DNA of 52,010 nucleotides, from contig JAAYCK010000123.1 of NCBI GenBank assembly GCA_012729835.1, forward strand, positions 1 through 52,010, written 5' to 3'. Numbering within the stretch: position 1 is the first letter of the stretch; every line of letters starts with the position of its first letter. This DNA is from Syntrophomonadaceae bacterium. GTDB taxonomy: Bacteria > Bacillota > Syntrophomonadia > Syntrophomonadales > Syntrophomonadaceae. Shown here in pieces: positions 44,746-52,010 of the stretch. Under the pieces are notes generated by a model. The model was not told where the DNA came from. It worked only from the letters and a program-made list of their open reading frames with translations, and made no database searches. The translations under genes were made by a program, and so were the position numbers.

Positions 44746-46329
44746 TTAAGTACCCCCGCTACCGGAATGGTCGCGCAGATTCAGAAAATCATCTTCATAT
44801 TCCACCCGGCCCAGCCAAGACTCAAAATCCTCATCAAGCTGTCCGATGGTCAGTGAATCACTCAGGCGCAGCAGCTTAGTATAGTGATCGAAAAACCGCT
44901 TCATAGCATAATCACGGGTGAGATTATTGCTGACCATGAACAGCCAATCACTGCTCTGTATCAGCATCAATTCCTTCAAGGCCTGGGTCACCGTGCGCCG
45001 GGATATCTCGGAATTATAAGACAGGAATTTGAGGGTCTCATATTCCTGGCCCACCTTCTTGATAATCTCCCACATCCAGCCGGTTTCAGCGTTGTTCCAC
45101 ATATAATGTTTGCCGCCCATGCCCCAGGAAGACTCGAACACCTGGGCTTCATGCTGGGCCGGGCCAACGCTATTGGCTGTGATCATCTCCAATTGGGCGC
45201 TATGGTGCAACTCACGAATAACCTCTTCCAGCCAGTCGACTCCTTCCCACCACCAATGCCCAAACAATTCGGTATCATAGCATCCCACGATTAGCGGTGC
45301 GGCAAAGCCCAGTTTGACTGCCTCCCGGCTGTTCTCCTCCAGGCTGCGTACGAAATGATGTGCATGCTGTCCGGCCCTTACCATAGCCTTTTCCGGACTA
45401 TATACCAGCTTGCGGTCCATGGGGTTGTTGCGATCGGTCACCTTCCAATACTTAAACCCGGAACGCATCTCGTGCTTATGAAATTCCCGGTAATCAGGGT
45501 CGCCCGGATAACCAAAATCAGCCGACCAGACCTGATTGGATATCATAGCATTGCGTCCGTAGACCGTGATATCCTTGTCCTCGATCCGGTAGGGACGATA
45601 GGTGGAAAGCCCGGTGGAAGCAAAGGTCTCCACCTCCAGTCCAACACTCTCTTCCCCGCTGAAGACTTCTATGGGCTTGCCTCCCTCAATCGCATGACTA
45701 TCAACATAGAAATACCGGAACCCGTTGTCAATAAGGATATCTTCTATTCCTTTAAAATAACCACATTCGGGCAGCCAGAAGCCTTCCGGGCTGCGCCCGA
45801 AGTAGTGTTCATATACTCTTTTCCCCCAGTGCACCTGATACTGCAGACTGGTATAGTCCAGGAGCGGCAAATAGGCGTGAGTGGCAGCAGAGGTCAGGAC
45901 CTCGATTACACCCTCCTCCTGCAACTGGCGCAGACAGCCCACGATATCCATATCCATCTCTATCAGATAGTCGCGGCGGATATCACGATAAAAACGGTGA
46001 TAAAAGGCGGCGATCCTCGCCTGCTCTATCTCTCCGCGGGATATGAAATAGCGCTCATCATCAGCTGCCAGGGTCTCCCGTTCATGCAGGTAATTGATAA
46101 ATTCCTGCTGGATATAGCGAGAAGCTAATTGTTCCAACAGAGTAGGACTAAAACTGAAGGTAAGGGCTACATTTATGCCCTCTTCCCGCAGCTTTTTCAG
46201 TGAACGCAAGAGGGGTATGTAGGTCTCGGCCATGGCCTCAAAGAGCCAAACCTCGCCAAAAGGCCAGCGTCCCTGACGTTTAACATAGGGAATATGGCTA
46301 TGCAAAACCAGCATAAGCTTAGAACTCAA
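44746..46329 (-). CDS. GH57 1,4-alpha-glucan branching enzyme-like protein
   Basis: This is a 527-residue GH57 protein of the branching-enzyme (DUF1957) group. The five GH57 motifs are seen: LVLHSHIPYV, FWLPECGYFKGIEDIL with the nucleophile glutamate, VGCYDTELFGHWWWEGVDWL with the acid aspartate, and the branching-enzyme-specific SSWGMGGKHYMWNNAETGWM near residue 400. No signal peptide is present. Start TTG 46329 follows AAGGGGAAG. The GT4 at 46447 is upstream on the same strand, so together they can extend and branch an alpha-glucan. Confidence 0.9.
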   Translation of the reverse strand: MSSKLMLVLHSHIPYVKRQGRWPFGEVWLFEAMAETYIPLLRSLKKLREEGINVALTFSFSPTLLEQLASRYIQQEFINYLHERETLAADDERYFISRGEIEQARIAAFYHRFYRDIRRDYLIEMDMDIVGCLRQLQEEGVIEVLTSAATHAYLPLLDYTSLQYQVHWGKRVYEHYFGRSPEGFWLPECGYFKGIEDILIDNGFRYFYVDSHAIEGGKPIEVFSGEESVGLEVETFASTGLSTYRPYRIEDKDITVYGRNAMISNQVWSADFGYPGDPDYREFHKHEMRSGFKYWKVTDRNNPMDRKLVYSPEKAMVRAGQHAHHFVRSLEENSREAVKLGFAAPLIVGCYDTELFGHWWWEGVDWLEEVIRELHHSAQLEMITANSVGPAQHEAQVFESSWGMGGKHYMWNNAETGWMWEIIKKVGQEYETLKFLSYNSEISRRTVTQALKELMLIQSSDWLFMVSNNLTRDYAMKRFFDHYTKLLRLSDSLTIGQLDEDFESWLGRVEYEDDFLNLRDHSGSGGT

Positions 46330-46446
46330 AAATTTACACTTCCCCTTAAATGATGTGGGACAACTTATGACCGGTCTCGCCAGATAAGCTGGCGTGAGCG
46401 GAGCCCTCTTCCGTTCTAGCCCCGCTCAATCATAAATTGAACAATC

Positions 46447-47628
46447 TCAGCTACGTATCCCGATCTGGCGCCGGGTTTGCACCTGTTCGTAGACATCCGC
46501 CGTCGAACGGGCAATGACATCCCATTTATATACCGAATCAATTTCCTGGGTGGCGTTATTTAACAGCCGCTCTGCCAGCCCATCATCAGTCAGGATACGG
46601 ATAATGGCCTCAGCCAATTCGCCCTCACTGCCCGGTGTGACCTTCAATCCGGTTACCTCATCCTGTACTATCTCGGACAAGCCACCGGCATTGGCCACCA
46701 CCACCGGGGTATGGGTGGCCATCGCTTCCAGAGCTACGATGCCAAACGGCTCATATAAACTCGGGAAAACTGCCACCCGGGCTTTATTGTAAACATAGTT
46801 TCTTTCTTCGTTATAGATAAAACCGGTGAAAAGCACCCTGTCATCCAGGTCCATGTTCTGCACCAGCCGTTCCAATTCCTTCTGTTGCGGTCCCCGCCCG
46901 CCGATAACCAGCAGTGCCTCCGGCACGGCCTTAAGAACCTGGGGCATGGCACGCAGCAGGTAACAAACTCCCTTTTCCGGCACCAGCCGTCCAATAAAGA
47001 AAACTACCTTATCTTCGTCATTAATAGAAAAACGCGGACGCTCAGGCAAGGCCTGGAATACCTCGGGATCGACGCCGTTAGGTATGATCTTCAGGTCTGC
47101 TAAAGGGCGACCAAACAACGAAGATATTTCCTCCTGCATATAACGACTGCAGCAAATAACCCGATCCGCCTCCAGGGCCAGATTCTTTTCGATCTCGTTG
47201 ATCTCCTGCTGCAAACGGTTATGCAGGCCTAAATTGCGTCCGTGTTCGGTGGCGTGTATGGTGGTCACCAGCGGTATCTCAAAAATCTTGGCCACTGACC
47301 GTCCAGCATAGGCCACCAGCCAGTCATGGGCATGAATGACATCGAAGCCGCCCACCTTATGATTGATGACTACCGCCTCACGAATGGCCTCACTATTAAA
47401 GCGGAAGGTCCAGGATTTAAAATTCTCGACCTCCCGGTAGGAACTCCCTACCCGGTGAATGAATACCCCGTTTTCCTCCTGAAAATCAGGATAATATTTT
47501 ACGCGGGGCGTGATTATATGAACACAGACACCCTGATGAACCAGGAATCTGCTCAGATCATAGACATGCTGGCCCAGTCCCCCCACCATATGTGGCGGGT
47601 ATTCCCAGCTAAACATCAATACCTTCAC
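46447..47628 (-). CDS. GT4 glycogen-synthase-like glycosyltransferase
   Basis: This is a 393-residue GT4 with MFSWEYPPHMVGGLGQHVYD at its start, the KxGGL-type loop of alpha-glucan synthases, DVIHAHDWLVAYAG, the phosphate contact VVFFIGRLVPEKGVCYLLRA, and the donor motif VFPSLYEPFGIVALEAMATH. Linkage with two GH57 genes is known from bacteria and archaea that make glycogen or polyglucose with GH57 branching enzymes. GTG 47628 has GAGGG eight bases upstream. It is first in the minus-strand unit and divergent from ahcY. Sucrose- or trehalose-related donors cannot be excluded. Confidence 0.88.
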   Translation of the reverse strand: MKVLMFSWEYPPHMVGGLGQHVYDLSRFLVHQGVCVHIITPRVKYYPDFQEENGVFIHRVGSSYREVENFKSWTFRFNSEAIREAVVINHKVGGFDVIHAHDWLVAYAGRSVAKIFEIPLVTTIHATEHGRNLGLHNRLQQEINEIEKNLALEADRVICCSRYMQEEISSLFGRPLADLKIIPNGVDPEVFQALPERPRFSINDEDKVVFFIGRLVPEKGVCYLLRAMPQVLKAVPEALLVIGGRGPQQKELERLVQNMDLDDRVLFTGFIYNEERNYVYNKARVAVFPSLYEPFGIVALEAMATHTPVVVANAGGLSEIVQDEVTGLKVTPGSEGELAEAIIRILTDDGLAERLLNNATQEIDSVYKWDVIARSTADVYEQVQTRRQIGIRS

Positions 47629-47777
47629 CGGAAAGTCCCTCTTTATTACGTTATTTAAAATTATAGTAACAGATTATTATTCCTATTAGAAGGATTTTTG
47701 CTTATAATAGTTTTGTCTCAAGGCTTAGTAATCGAAAAAAACGTCAAAACTGTATCATATTTAATGGAGGGTTATAA

Positions 47778-49052
47778 ATGAACGTGGCCGCCAACAGTAA
47801 AAGTGGTTTGGAATCTATCATCAAAGATATCAGTCTGGCTCCATCCGGTCATCGCAAGCTGGAATGGGTATCTCAGAACATGCCGGTGCTCAATATGCTG
47901 AAAGAAGAGTTTACCCGTACCCGTCCGCTGGAAAACCTGACGATAACCTGTTGCCTCCATCTAGAGGCCAAAACTGGATATCTGCTGCAGACCCTGCAGG
48001 CTGCCGGCGCCAACGTGGTAGCCTGCGCCAGCAATCCCCTTTCCACCCAGGATGATGTGGTGGCCGCACTGGCTGACTCAGGCATCACCATGTACGCCAT
48101 CTACGGTGAGAGTACGGAAGAATACCATCGTTTCCTGGAGATGGCTCTGGATGCCATGCCCGATGCAATTATCGACGACGGAGCCGATCTGGTGGGACTG
48201 CTGCACAAGGAACGCATAGAACAGGCCAAGAAAATCATCGGCGGTTGCGAAGAAACCACCACCGGTATCGTCCGCCTGAAGGCCCTGGACCGGGATGGAG
48301 TCATGCTGTTCCCCATGATAGCTGTTAATGATGCCTATATGAAATACCTTTTCGATAACCGTTACGGCACCGGTCAATCAGTCTGGGACGGCATCAACCG
48401 CACCACTAACCTGGTAGTGGCCGGCAAGGATGTCGTAGTAGTCGGCTATGGCTGGTGTGGCAAGGGTGTAGCCCTGCGGGCCAAAGGTATGGGAGCCCGG
48501 GTGATCGTGACCGAGATCGACCCCATTAAGGCCAATGAAGCCATCATGGACGGATTCACCGTCATGCCGATGATCAAGGCCGCCGAGGTCGGAGACGTCT
48601 TCATCACCGTCACCGGTAATATCAACGTAATCCGGGCTGAACATATGAAAGTCATGAAGGATAACGCTATCATGGCCAATGCCGGACACTTTGACGTGGA
48701 AGTCAGCAAGCCGGACCTCAACGCTTTGGCGGTTTCCACCCGGATACTGAAAAACAATATCGAAGAATTCGTAATGGCTGACGGCCGCAAGCTCTATCTG
48801 CTGGCCGAAGGCCGCCTGGTCAATCTGGCCGCCGGGGACGGACATCCAGCCGAAGTCATGGATCTCTCCTTCTCCCTGCAAGCGCTTTCCTTGATGCATG
48901 TCATCCAGAACCGCAAGGAACTGGACAACCATGTATATAACGTACCGGAAGAAATCGACCGCCGCGTTGCCTACCTGCGCCTCAAAGCGGAAGGCATCGA
49001 AATAGACGAACTAACCTCTGAACAGAGCGAATATATGGCCAGCTGGGAATAG
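47778..49052 (+). CDS. ahcY: Adenosylhomocysteinase
   Basis: AhcY hydrolyses S-adenosylhomocysteine, the product of methyltransferases, to adenosine and homocysteine. The NAD site is [39 protein letters not shown] is the conserved substrate region, and the C-terminal part with AGHFDVEV and [17 protein letters not shown] is typical. At 424 residues it matches the shorter bacterial/archaeal form. ATG 47778 follows GGAGGG. No SAH riboswitch is evident upstream; a TATAAT at 47703 may be its -10 box. It is divergent from the alpha-glucan/methyltransferase unit, whose enzyme would generate SAH. Confidence 0.96.
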   Translation: MNVAANSKSGLESIIKDISLAPSGHRKLEWVSQNMPVLNMLKEEFTRTRPLENLTITCCLHLEAKTGYLLQTLQAAGANVVACASNPLSTQDDVVAALADSGITMYAIYGESTEEYHRFLEMALDAMPDAIIDDGADLVGLLHKERIEQAKKIIGGCEETTTGIVRLKALDRDGVMLFPMIAVNDAYMKYLFDNRYGTGQSVWDGINRTTNLVVAGKDVVVVGYGWCGKGVALRAKGMGARVIVTEIDPIKANEAIMDGFTVMPMIKAAEVGDVFITVTGNINVIRAEHMKVMKDNAIMANAGHFDVEVSKPDLNALAVSTRILKNNIEEFVMADGRKLYLLAEGRLVNLAAGDGHPAEVMDLSFSLQALSLMHVIQNRKELDNHVYNVPEEIDRRVAYLRLKAEGIEIDELTSEQSEYMASWE

Positions 49053-49060
49053 CAACCTAA

Positions 49061-49155
49061 TAGACGCAGATGACTATATCAAAGGGAAACCCATTCTAAA
49101 TGCCTTAATACAAAAACAGCCTCCATCATAGAAAATCCGCGTTAATCTGCGTCTA
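49061..49155. repeat. Family B element with 11-bp terminal inverted repeats
   Basis: TAGACGCAGAT (49061-49071) and ATCTGCGTCTA (49145-49155) are perfect inverted repeats bounding 95 bases with no coding content. The right end, CCGCGTTAATCTGCGTCTA, resembles sequence at 20713-20760. The form is that of a small non-autonomous element or REP-type palindrome. Confidence 0.65.
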
Positions 49156-49202
49156 TTTCGTTCCCCGTCCTTCTGCTTCCATTAGTTCCCGAATAACCCA
49201 AT

Positions 49203-49246
49203 CGCCTTTTTCTCATAATAAACTCAGAGCTTATTAGAAAAAGGCG
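49203..49246 (+). terminator. Hairpin between ahcY and spoIIP-like gene
   Basis: CGCCTTTTT (49203-49211) pairs with AAAAAGGCG (49238-49246), and further AATAA/TTATT pairing shortens the loop; GGTTTTCG follows. It may be the ahcY terminator, but the right arm also contains the only ribosome-site-like sequence (AAGGCGG) for the next gene, so it could instead mask its translation start. Confidence 0.5.
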
Positions 49247-49254
49247 GTTTTCGT

Positions 49255-50193
49255 ATGGATAACACTACCCGTAAATACACCTGGGTCTTCTTTCTGATAC
49301 TGATATCGATAATGGTAGCAGCTTATCTCCTAAATATTTTTGCATCTCCCCAGACTAAACCCAAGCTCAGTCCGGCACCCAGTGATGAATTAAGCTACGT
49401 GACGGTACGCGACAGCTCCGGTAAAGTCATCCTGGAAACCGGCTTGCCGGTCGCGATCGATGACGAGTATATCGACGAACATAACATAAATTATGTGATT
49501 ACCAGTGTTAATGGCAATAACGCCCTTGCCTGTATCAAGAAAAGCGAGTCGCCAGATTCTCGCTCATCGATAAAAAGTGACACCGGAGTTAACTCCACGG
49601 TACCGGTTTTGGCTCAGCCGATTAATTCCCATGTAGTAATTTATCATTCACATAGTGACGAGTCCTATGGCTATAAGAGCGGAATAACCAGCAAACCCGG
49701 CGACGGCCAAATATACCAGGTAGGCAGTGCCCTGACAGAGTCTCTGGAGAAGTCGGGGGTCAGTGTAACCCATAGTTTTAATACTCACGGTCCTCACGAC
49801 ATCAATGCCTATCACCGCTCCCGGCGTACTGCGGTACAGCTCTTAAAAGAACGCCCTGATGCCATTTTCGATATCCATCGCGACTCCGCACCGGCAGAGG
49901 CTTATCTGGATACAATCAATGGCATCAATGCCGCCCGAGTCATGATTGTAGTCGGACGCTCCAATCCCAAACAAAAAACCAACCTGGAATTCGCCAGGCA
50001 AATAAAGGATATGGGCGATAAATTATATCCTGGGATGATGCGCGGCATCTACATTGGCCGGGGTGACTACAACCAGGATCTCTATCCCACTGCCCTGATC
50101 TTTGAAATCGGAAGCGATACCATGTCGCTTGACCTGGCAGAAAACGCCGCCACTTGCCTGGGAGATGTCATCACCCATACTATTGCCAGATAA
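49255..50193 (+). CDS. SpoIIP-like sporulation cell-wall hydrolase
   Basis: SpoIIP is the amidase/endopeptidase of the engulfment complex with SpoIID and SpoIIM. The protein has one N-terminal membrane segment, WVFFLILISIMVAAYLLNIF, then a linker and a catalytic domain with HVVIYHSHSDESYGY, AIFDIHRDSAPAEAY, RVMIVVGRSNPKQKTNLEFA and PTALIFEIGS. The two His motifs and the late Glu are those expected of the zinc-type SpoIIP domain. At 312 residues it is shorter than B. subtilis SpoIIP (about 400), mainly in the N-terminal part, so it may be a paralogue rather than the canonical one. ATG 49255 lies eight bases after AAGGCGG. Confidence 0.85.
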   Translation: MDNTTRKYTWVFFLILISIMVAAYLLNIFASPQTKPKLSPAPSDELSYVTVRDSSGKVILETGLPVAIDDEYIDEHNINYVITSVNGNNALACIKKSESPDSRSSIKSDTGVNSTVPVLAQPINSHVVIYHSHSDESYGYKSGITSKPGDGQIYQVGSALTESLEKSGVSVTHSFNTHGPHDINAYHRSRRTAVQLLKERPDAIFDIHRDSAPAEAYLDTINGINAARVMIVVGRSNPKQKTNLEFARQIKDMGDKLYPGMMRGIYIGRGDYNQDLYPTALIFEIGSDTMSLDLAENAATCLGDVITHTIAR

Positions 50194-50370
50194 ACACTTG
50201 TGGGACAGCAAGACTAGTAATATTGCTGTCCCTATACCTTATTGATTACTCGTGGTCTTAGCTCCTTCCCGCCTACTGATTTACAGATCCGCCAAGGTTC
50301 CTCACTGATCGATCAACAATAATGGTAATATATTAGAGATAACCCTTTCATCGCAGCGAGGAGAACGAAT

Positions 50371-51765
50371 ATGCTGAAGCTGGATCCCAAATGGCGGGTT
50401 CTGATTTTAGTCTGCATAGGAATATTCATGTCGACCCTGGATGGCAGTATTGTGAATATTGCCAATCCCAGTATCGCCGGAGATTTCGGCATCAACATGC
50501 AGCGGGTGCAATGGCTGGTCACCGCCTACATGCTGGTAATCACTGCCTCTTTGTTGTTTTTCGGTAAACTGGGGGATAAAATAGGCGGACATAAGGTATA
50601 CACCTATGGATTTATGGTCTTTACTATCGGATCGCTTGGCTGTGCCATATCGCCCAGCCTGTTTTTTCTAACCGCTGCTCGTATTCTCCAGGGCACCGGT
50701 GCCAGCATGATGATGGCAACCGGGATAGGCATCATTTCGAATACTTTCCCTCCCCAGGAACGCGGTCGGGCTCTGGGCATCACCGGTGGTATTGTGGGAG
50801 TAGGCAATATGACCGGTCCAGGTCTGGGCGGCCTGGTGCTGGCTAGTTTTCACTGGCCGGCCATATTCCTCATTAACCTGCCCATCGGGTTAATTGGTTT
50901 CCTTATGGCCCTCAAATACCTCCCTGAACAGCCCCGGAACTCTGCTAACAGCTCATTCGATATTCCCGGAACAGTGTTGTTCGCCCTGACTGCTATTCTG
51001 ATGGTACTTTCTTTTTCCATCAGGAAAACGCCTGATCTATTGCTGCTCGGCTCATCTCTGCTGCTGTTTTTCATTTTTTACAGGGTGGAAAAGCGCGAAG
51101 AACAGGTCTTGCTCGATTTTGACCTGTTTAAGATCCGGCGGTTTACTGATGGAAATATCATGGCATTGGTTTCCTACTCGATACAACCCTTCGTAATCTT
51201 TCTCATGCCCTTCTATCTGGAGGGCGTATTGCACTATTCCACCGCTCAATCAGGACTCCTTATGAGCATTACCCCCATATCCATGGCCATTACCGCCCCG
51301 TTAGCCGGAAGCCTGTCCGACCGGGTGGGTTCATCCCGTTTGATCCCCTTGTCCTTTTTCCTGCTGGCCGCTGCCAACCTGCTTATGAGCACCCTAAATG
51401 CCGAGTCATCAGGCATCATGATTGGAGCCTGCCTGGCGCTGTTCGGAATCGGCATGGGCGCGTTCGGTTCACCCAACAACAATGCCATCCTGGGGTCCAT
51501 CCCCCGTTTTAAAGCAGGGTATGCCGGCGGTTTCGTCTCCACTATCCGCAACTTTGCCTTTGCTCTGGGCACAGCCATTTCCACCGGCTTATTTGCCCTG
51601 CTCTATTCCCACAATTTGATACAATCGGCCCAAGCCGCAGCATATGTTTCGGCAACCCGATCTGTTTATTATTTTGCCGCCGCTATCTGCCTCGCCGGTA
51701 TGATATTTGCCCTGGTAAGCTGGAACAGAGAAAACGCGGAAAAGGTCCCAGATACGATGAGCTGA
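50371..51765 (+). CDS. DHA2-type MFS exporter (EmrB/QacA family)
   Basis: This is a drug:proton antiporter of the 14-helix type, 464 residues. Motif D1 MSTLDGSIVNIANPSIAGDF in the first helix, motif A GKLGDKIGGHKVYTYGFM, motif C around GIVGVGNMTGPGLGGLVLAS, and a second motif A SLSDRVGSSRLI in the latter half all fit. Many hydrophobic segments are evident. ATG 50371 follows GCGAGGAGA. It stands alone; no TetR or MarR regulator is adjacent. The substrate is unknown. Confidence 0.93.
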   Translation: MLKLDPKWRVLILVCIGIFMSTLDGSIVNIANPSIAGDFGINMQRVQWLVTAYMLVITASLLFFGKLGDKIGGHKVYTYGFMVFTIGSLGCAISPSLFFLTAARILQGTGASMMMATGIGIISNTFPPQERGRALGITGGIVGVGNMTGPGLGGLVLASFHWPAIFLINLPIGLIGFLMALKYLPEQPRNSANSSFDIPGTVLFALTAILMVLSFSIRKTPDLLLLGSSLLLFFIFYRVEKREEQVLLDFDLFKIRRFTDGNIMALVSYSIQPFVIFLMPFYLEGVLHYSTAQSGLLMSITPISMAITAPLAGSLSDRVGSSRLIPLSFFLLAAANLLMSTLNAESSGIMIGACLALFGIGMGAFGSPNNNAILGSIPRFKAGYAGGFVSTIRNFAFALGTAISTGLFALLYSHNLIQSAQAAAYVSATRSVYYFAAAICLAGMIFALVSWNRENAEKVPDTMS

Positions 51766-51806
51766 CGCATTTGTTCCAGACACCAGCCGGGTTACACCGG
51801 CAATGT

Positions 51807-51832
51807 GTAGGGGCGGATTCAATATCCGCCCC
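51807..51832 (+). repeat. Dispersed palindromic repeat family A, single copy
   Basis: GTAGGGGCGGATTCAATATC plus CGCCCC. GGGGCGGAT pairs perfectly with ATCCGCCCC around a five-base loop, making a stable hairpin downstream of the MFS gene. It matches the left arm at 44627 at nearly every position. Confidence 0.8.
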
Positions 51833-51904
51833 AAAAGTTTAACCCCAGCCTAAGATGCTCAACAGGTTTCGAGCTATTTACCCATAAAATCCCCGCATAC
51901 TCTT

Positions 51905-51934
51905 TTGACAGGCCCAGAATCATTCTGTTATAAT
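51905..51934 (+). promoter_or_regulatory. Consensus sigma-A promoter of tRNA-Arg
   Basis: A perfect TTGACA (51905-51910), an 18-base spacer and a perfect TATAAT (51929-51934). Transcription would begin about seven bases before the mature tRNA end. Confidence 0.88.
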
Positions 51935-51947
51935 GGTCAAGCAATAT

Positions 51948-52010
51948 GCGCCTGTAGCTCAGTGGATAGAGCACCGGCCTCCGGAGCCGGGAGCGGAGGT
52001 TCGATTCCTC
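51948..52010 (+). tRNA. tRNA-Arg (anticodon CCG), cut by window end
   Basis: The sequence starts GCGCCTG (acceptor 5' strand), has the D-arm AGCTCAGTGGATAGAGC, and an anticodon stem CCGGC/GCCGG around loop CTCCGGA, so the anticodon is CCG, reading CGG arginine codons. The T-arm begins GGAGGTTCGATTCCTC. The 3' acceptor strand is beyond the window. The sequence up to the edge shows no intron or mismatch. Confidence 0.95.

Noticed and set aside
46330-46446. Structured RNA in the gap between the GT4 and GH57 genes
   Set aside because: CGCCAGCTTATCTGGCG and GAGCGG...CCGCTC can pair, but there is no T run and no known RNA pattern; the gap is short and could be ordinary mRNA structure.
47640-47777. 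Possible SAH riboswitch upstream of ahcY
   Set aside because: The 138 bases are AT-rich with no conserved pseudoknot-like GC stems or known SAH-element sequence blocks. Only a TATAAT and a ribosome site are clear.

Overview
The window looks like a chromosomal segment of an endospore-forming, low-to-mid GC Firmicute of the class Clostridia. The evidence is a dipicolinate synthase pair next to asd and an aspartokinase (the Bacillus spoVF-asd-dapG order), a SpoIIP-like protein, a PyrR-attenuated pyr operon, a clostridial-type Agr peptide system, RqcH, Gram-positive ribosome binding sites and frequent TTG/GTG starts. A Syntrophomonas-like relative is my best guess, from remembered family resemblance only.

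Layout. 1-3322: spore dipicolinate/aspartate operon (minus strand) behind a possible sigma-K-type promoter. 3350-6022: MBL-fold hydrolase and an ABC-2 exporter. 6154-8511: LpdD-like prenyl-FMN chaperone and a UbiD decarboxylase. 8545-11322: four overlapping genes for an ECF sigma factor, a zinc anti-sigma factor and two membrane proteins. 11415-12653: dapB and a small unknown gene. 12844-14628: rqcH. 14728-17867: an Agr-type quorum system, including a 40-codon agrD encoding a likely five-residue thiolactone (C-L-W-H-W). 17921-20162: an AT-rich accessory run with a YolA-like secreted protein, an unknown soluble protein, a small membrane protein and a second secreted protein. 20762-27373: pyrR-B-C-K-D-F-E (minus) with two PyrR attenuators; between pyrC and pyrK lie the decayed remains of carB. 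27406-30864: an unknown gene, a pseudouridine synthase, lspA and a macrodomain protein. 31011-40821: exopolysaccharide locus (initiating sugar transferase, four GT4, one intact GT2, one GT2 broken by two frameshifts, UDP-glucuronate epimerase, UDP-glucose dehydrogenase). 40884-47628: alpha-glucan locus (GT4 synthase-like enzyme, two GH57 enzymes, a methyltransferase). 47778-51765: ahcY, spoIIP-like gene and a DHA2-type MFS exporter. 51905-52010: a consensus promoter and a tRNA-Arg(CCG) cut by the window edge.

The least conventional parts are the Agr island with its unannotated peptide and linked secreted proteins, the carB relic inside an otherwise working operon, the doubly frameshifted glycosyltransferase, the alpha-glucan plus methyltransferase cluster beside ahcY, and two dispersed palindromic repeat families. 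No CRISPR array, transposase or prophage structural gene was seen. All family assignments rest on reading motifs and on recall; no database search was run.
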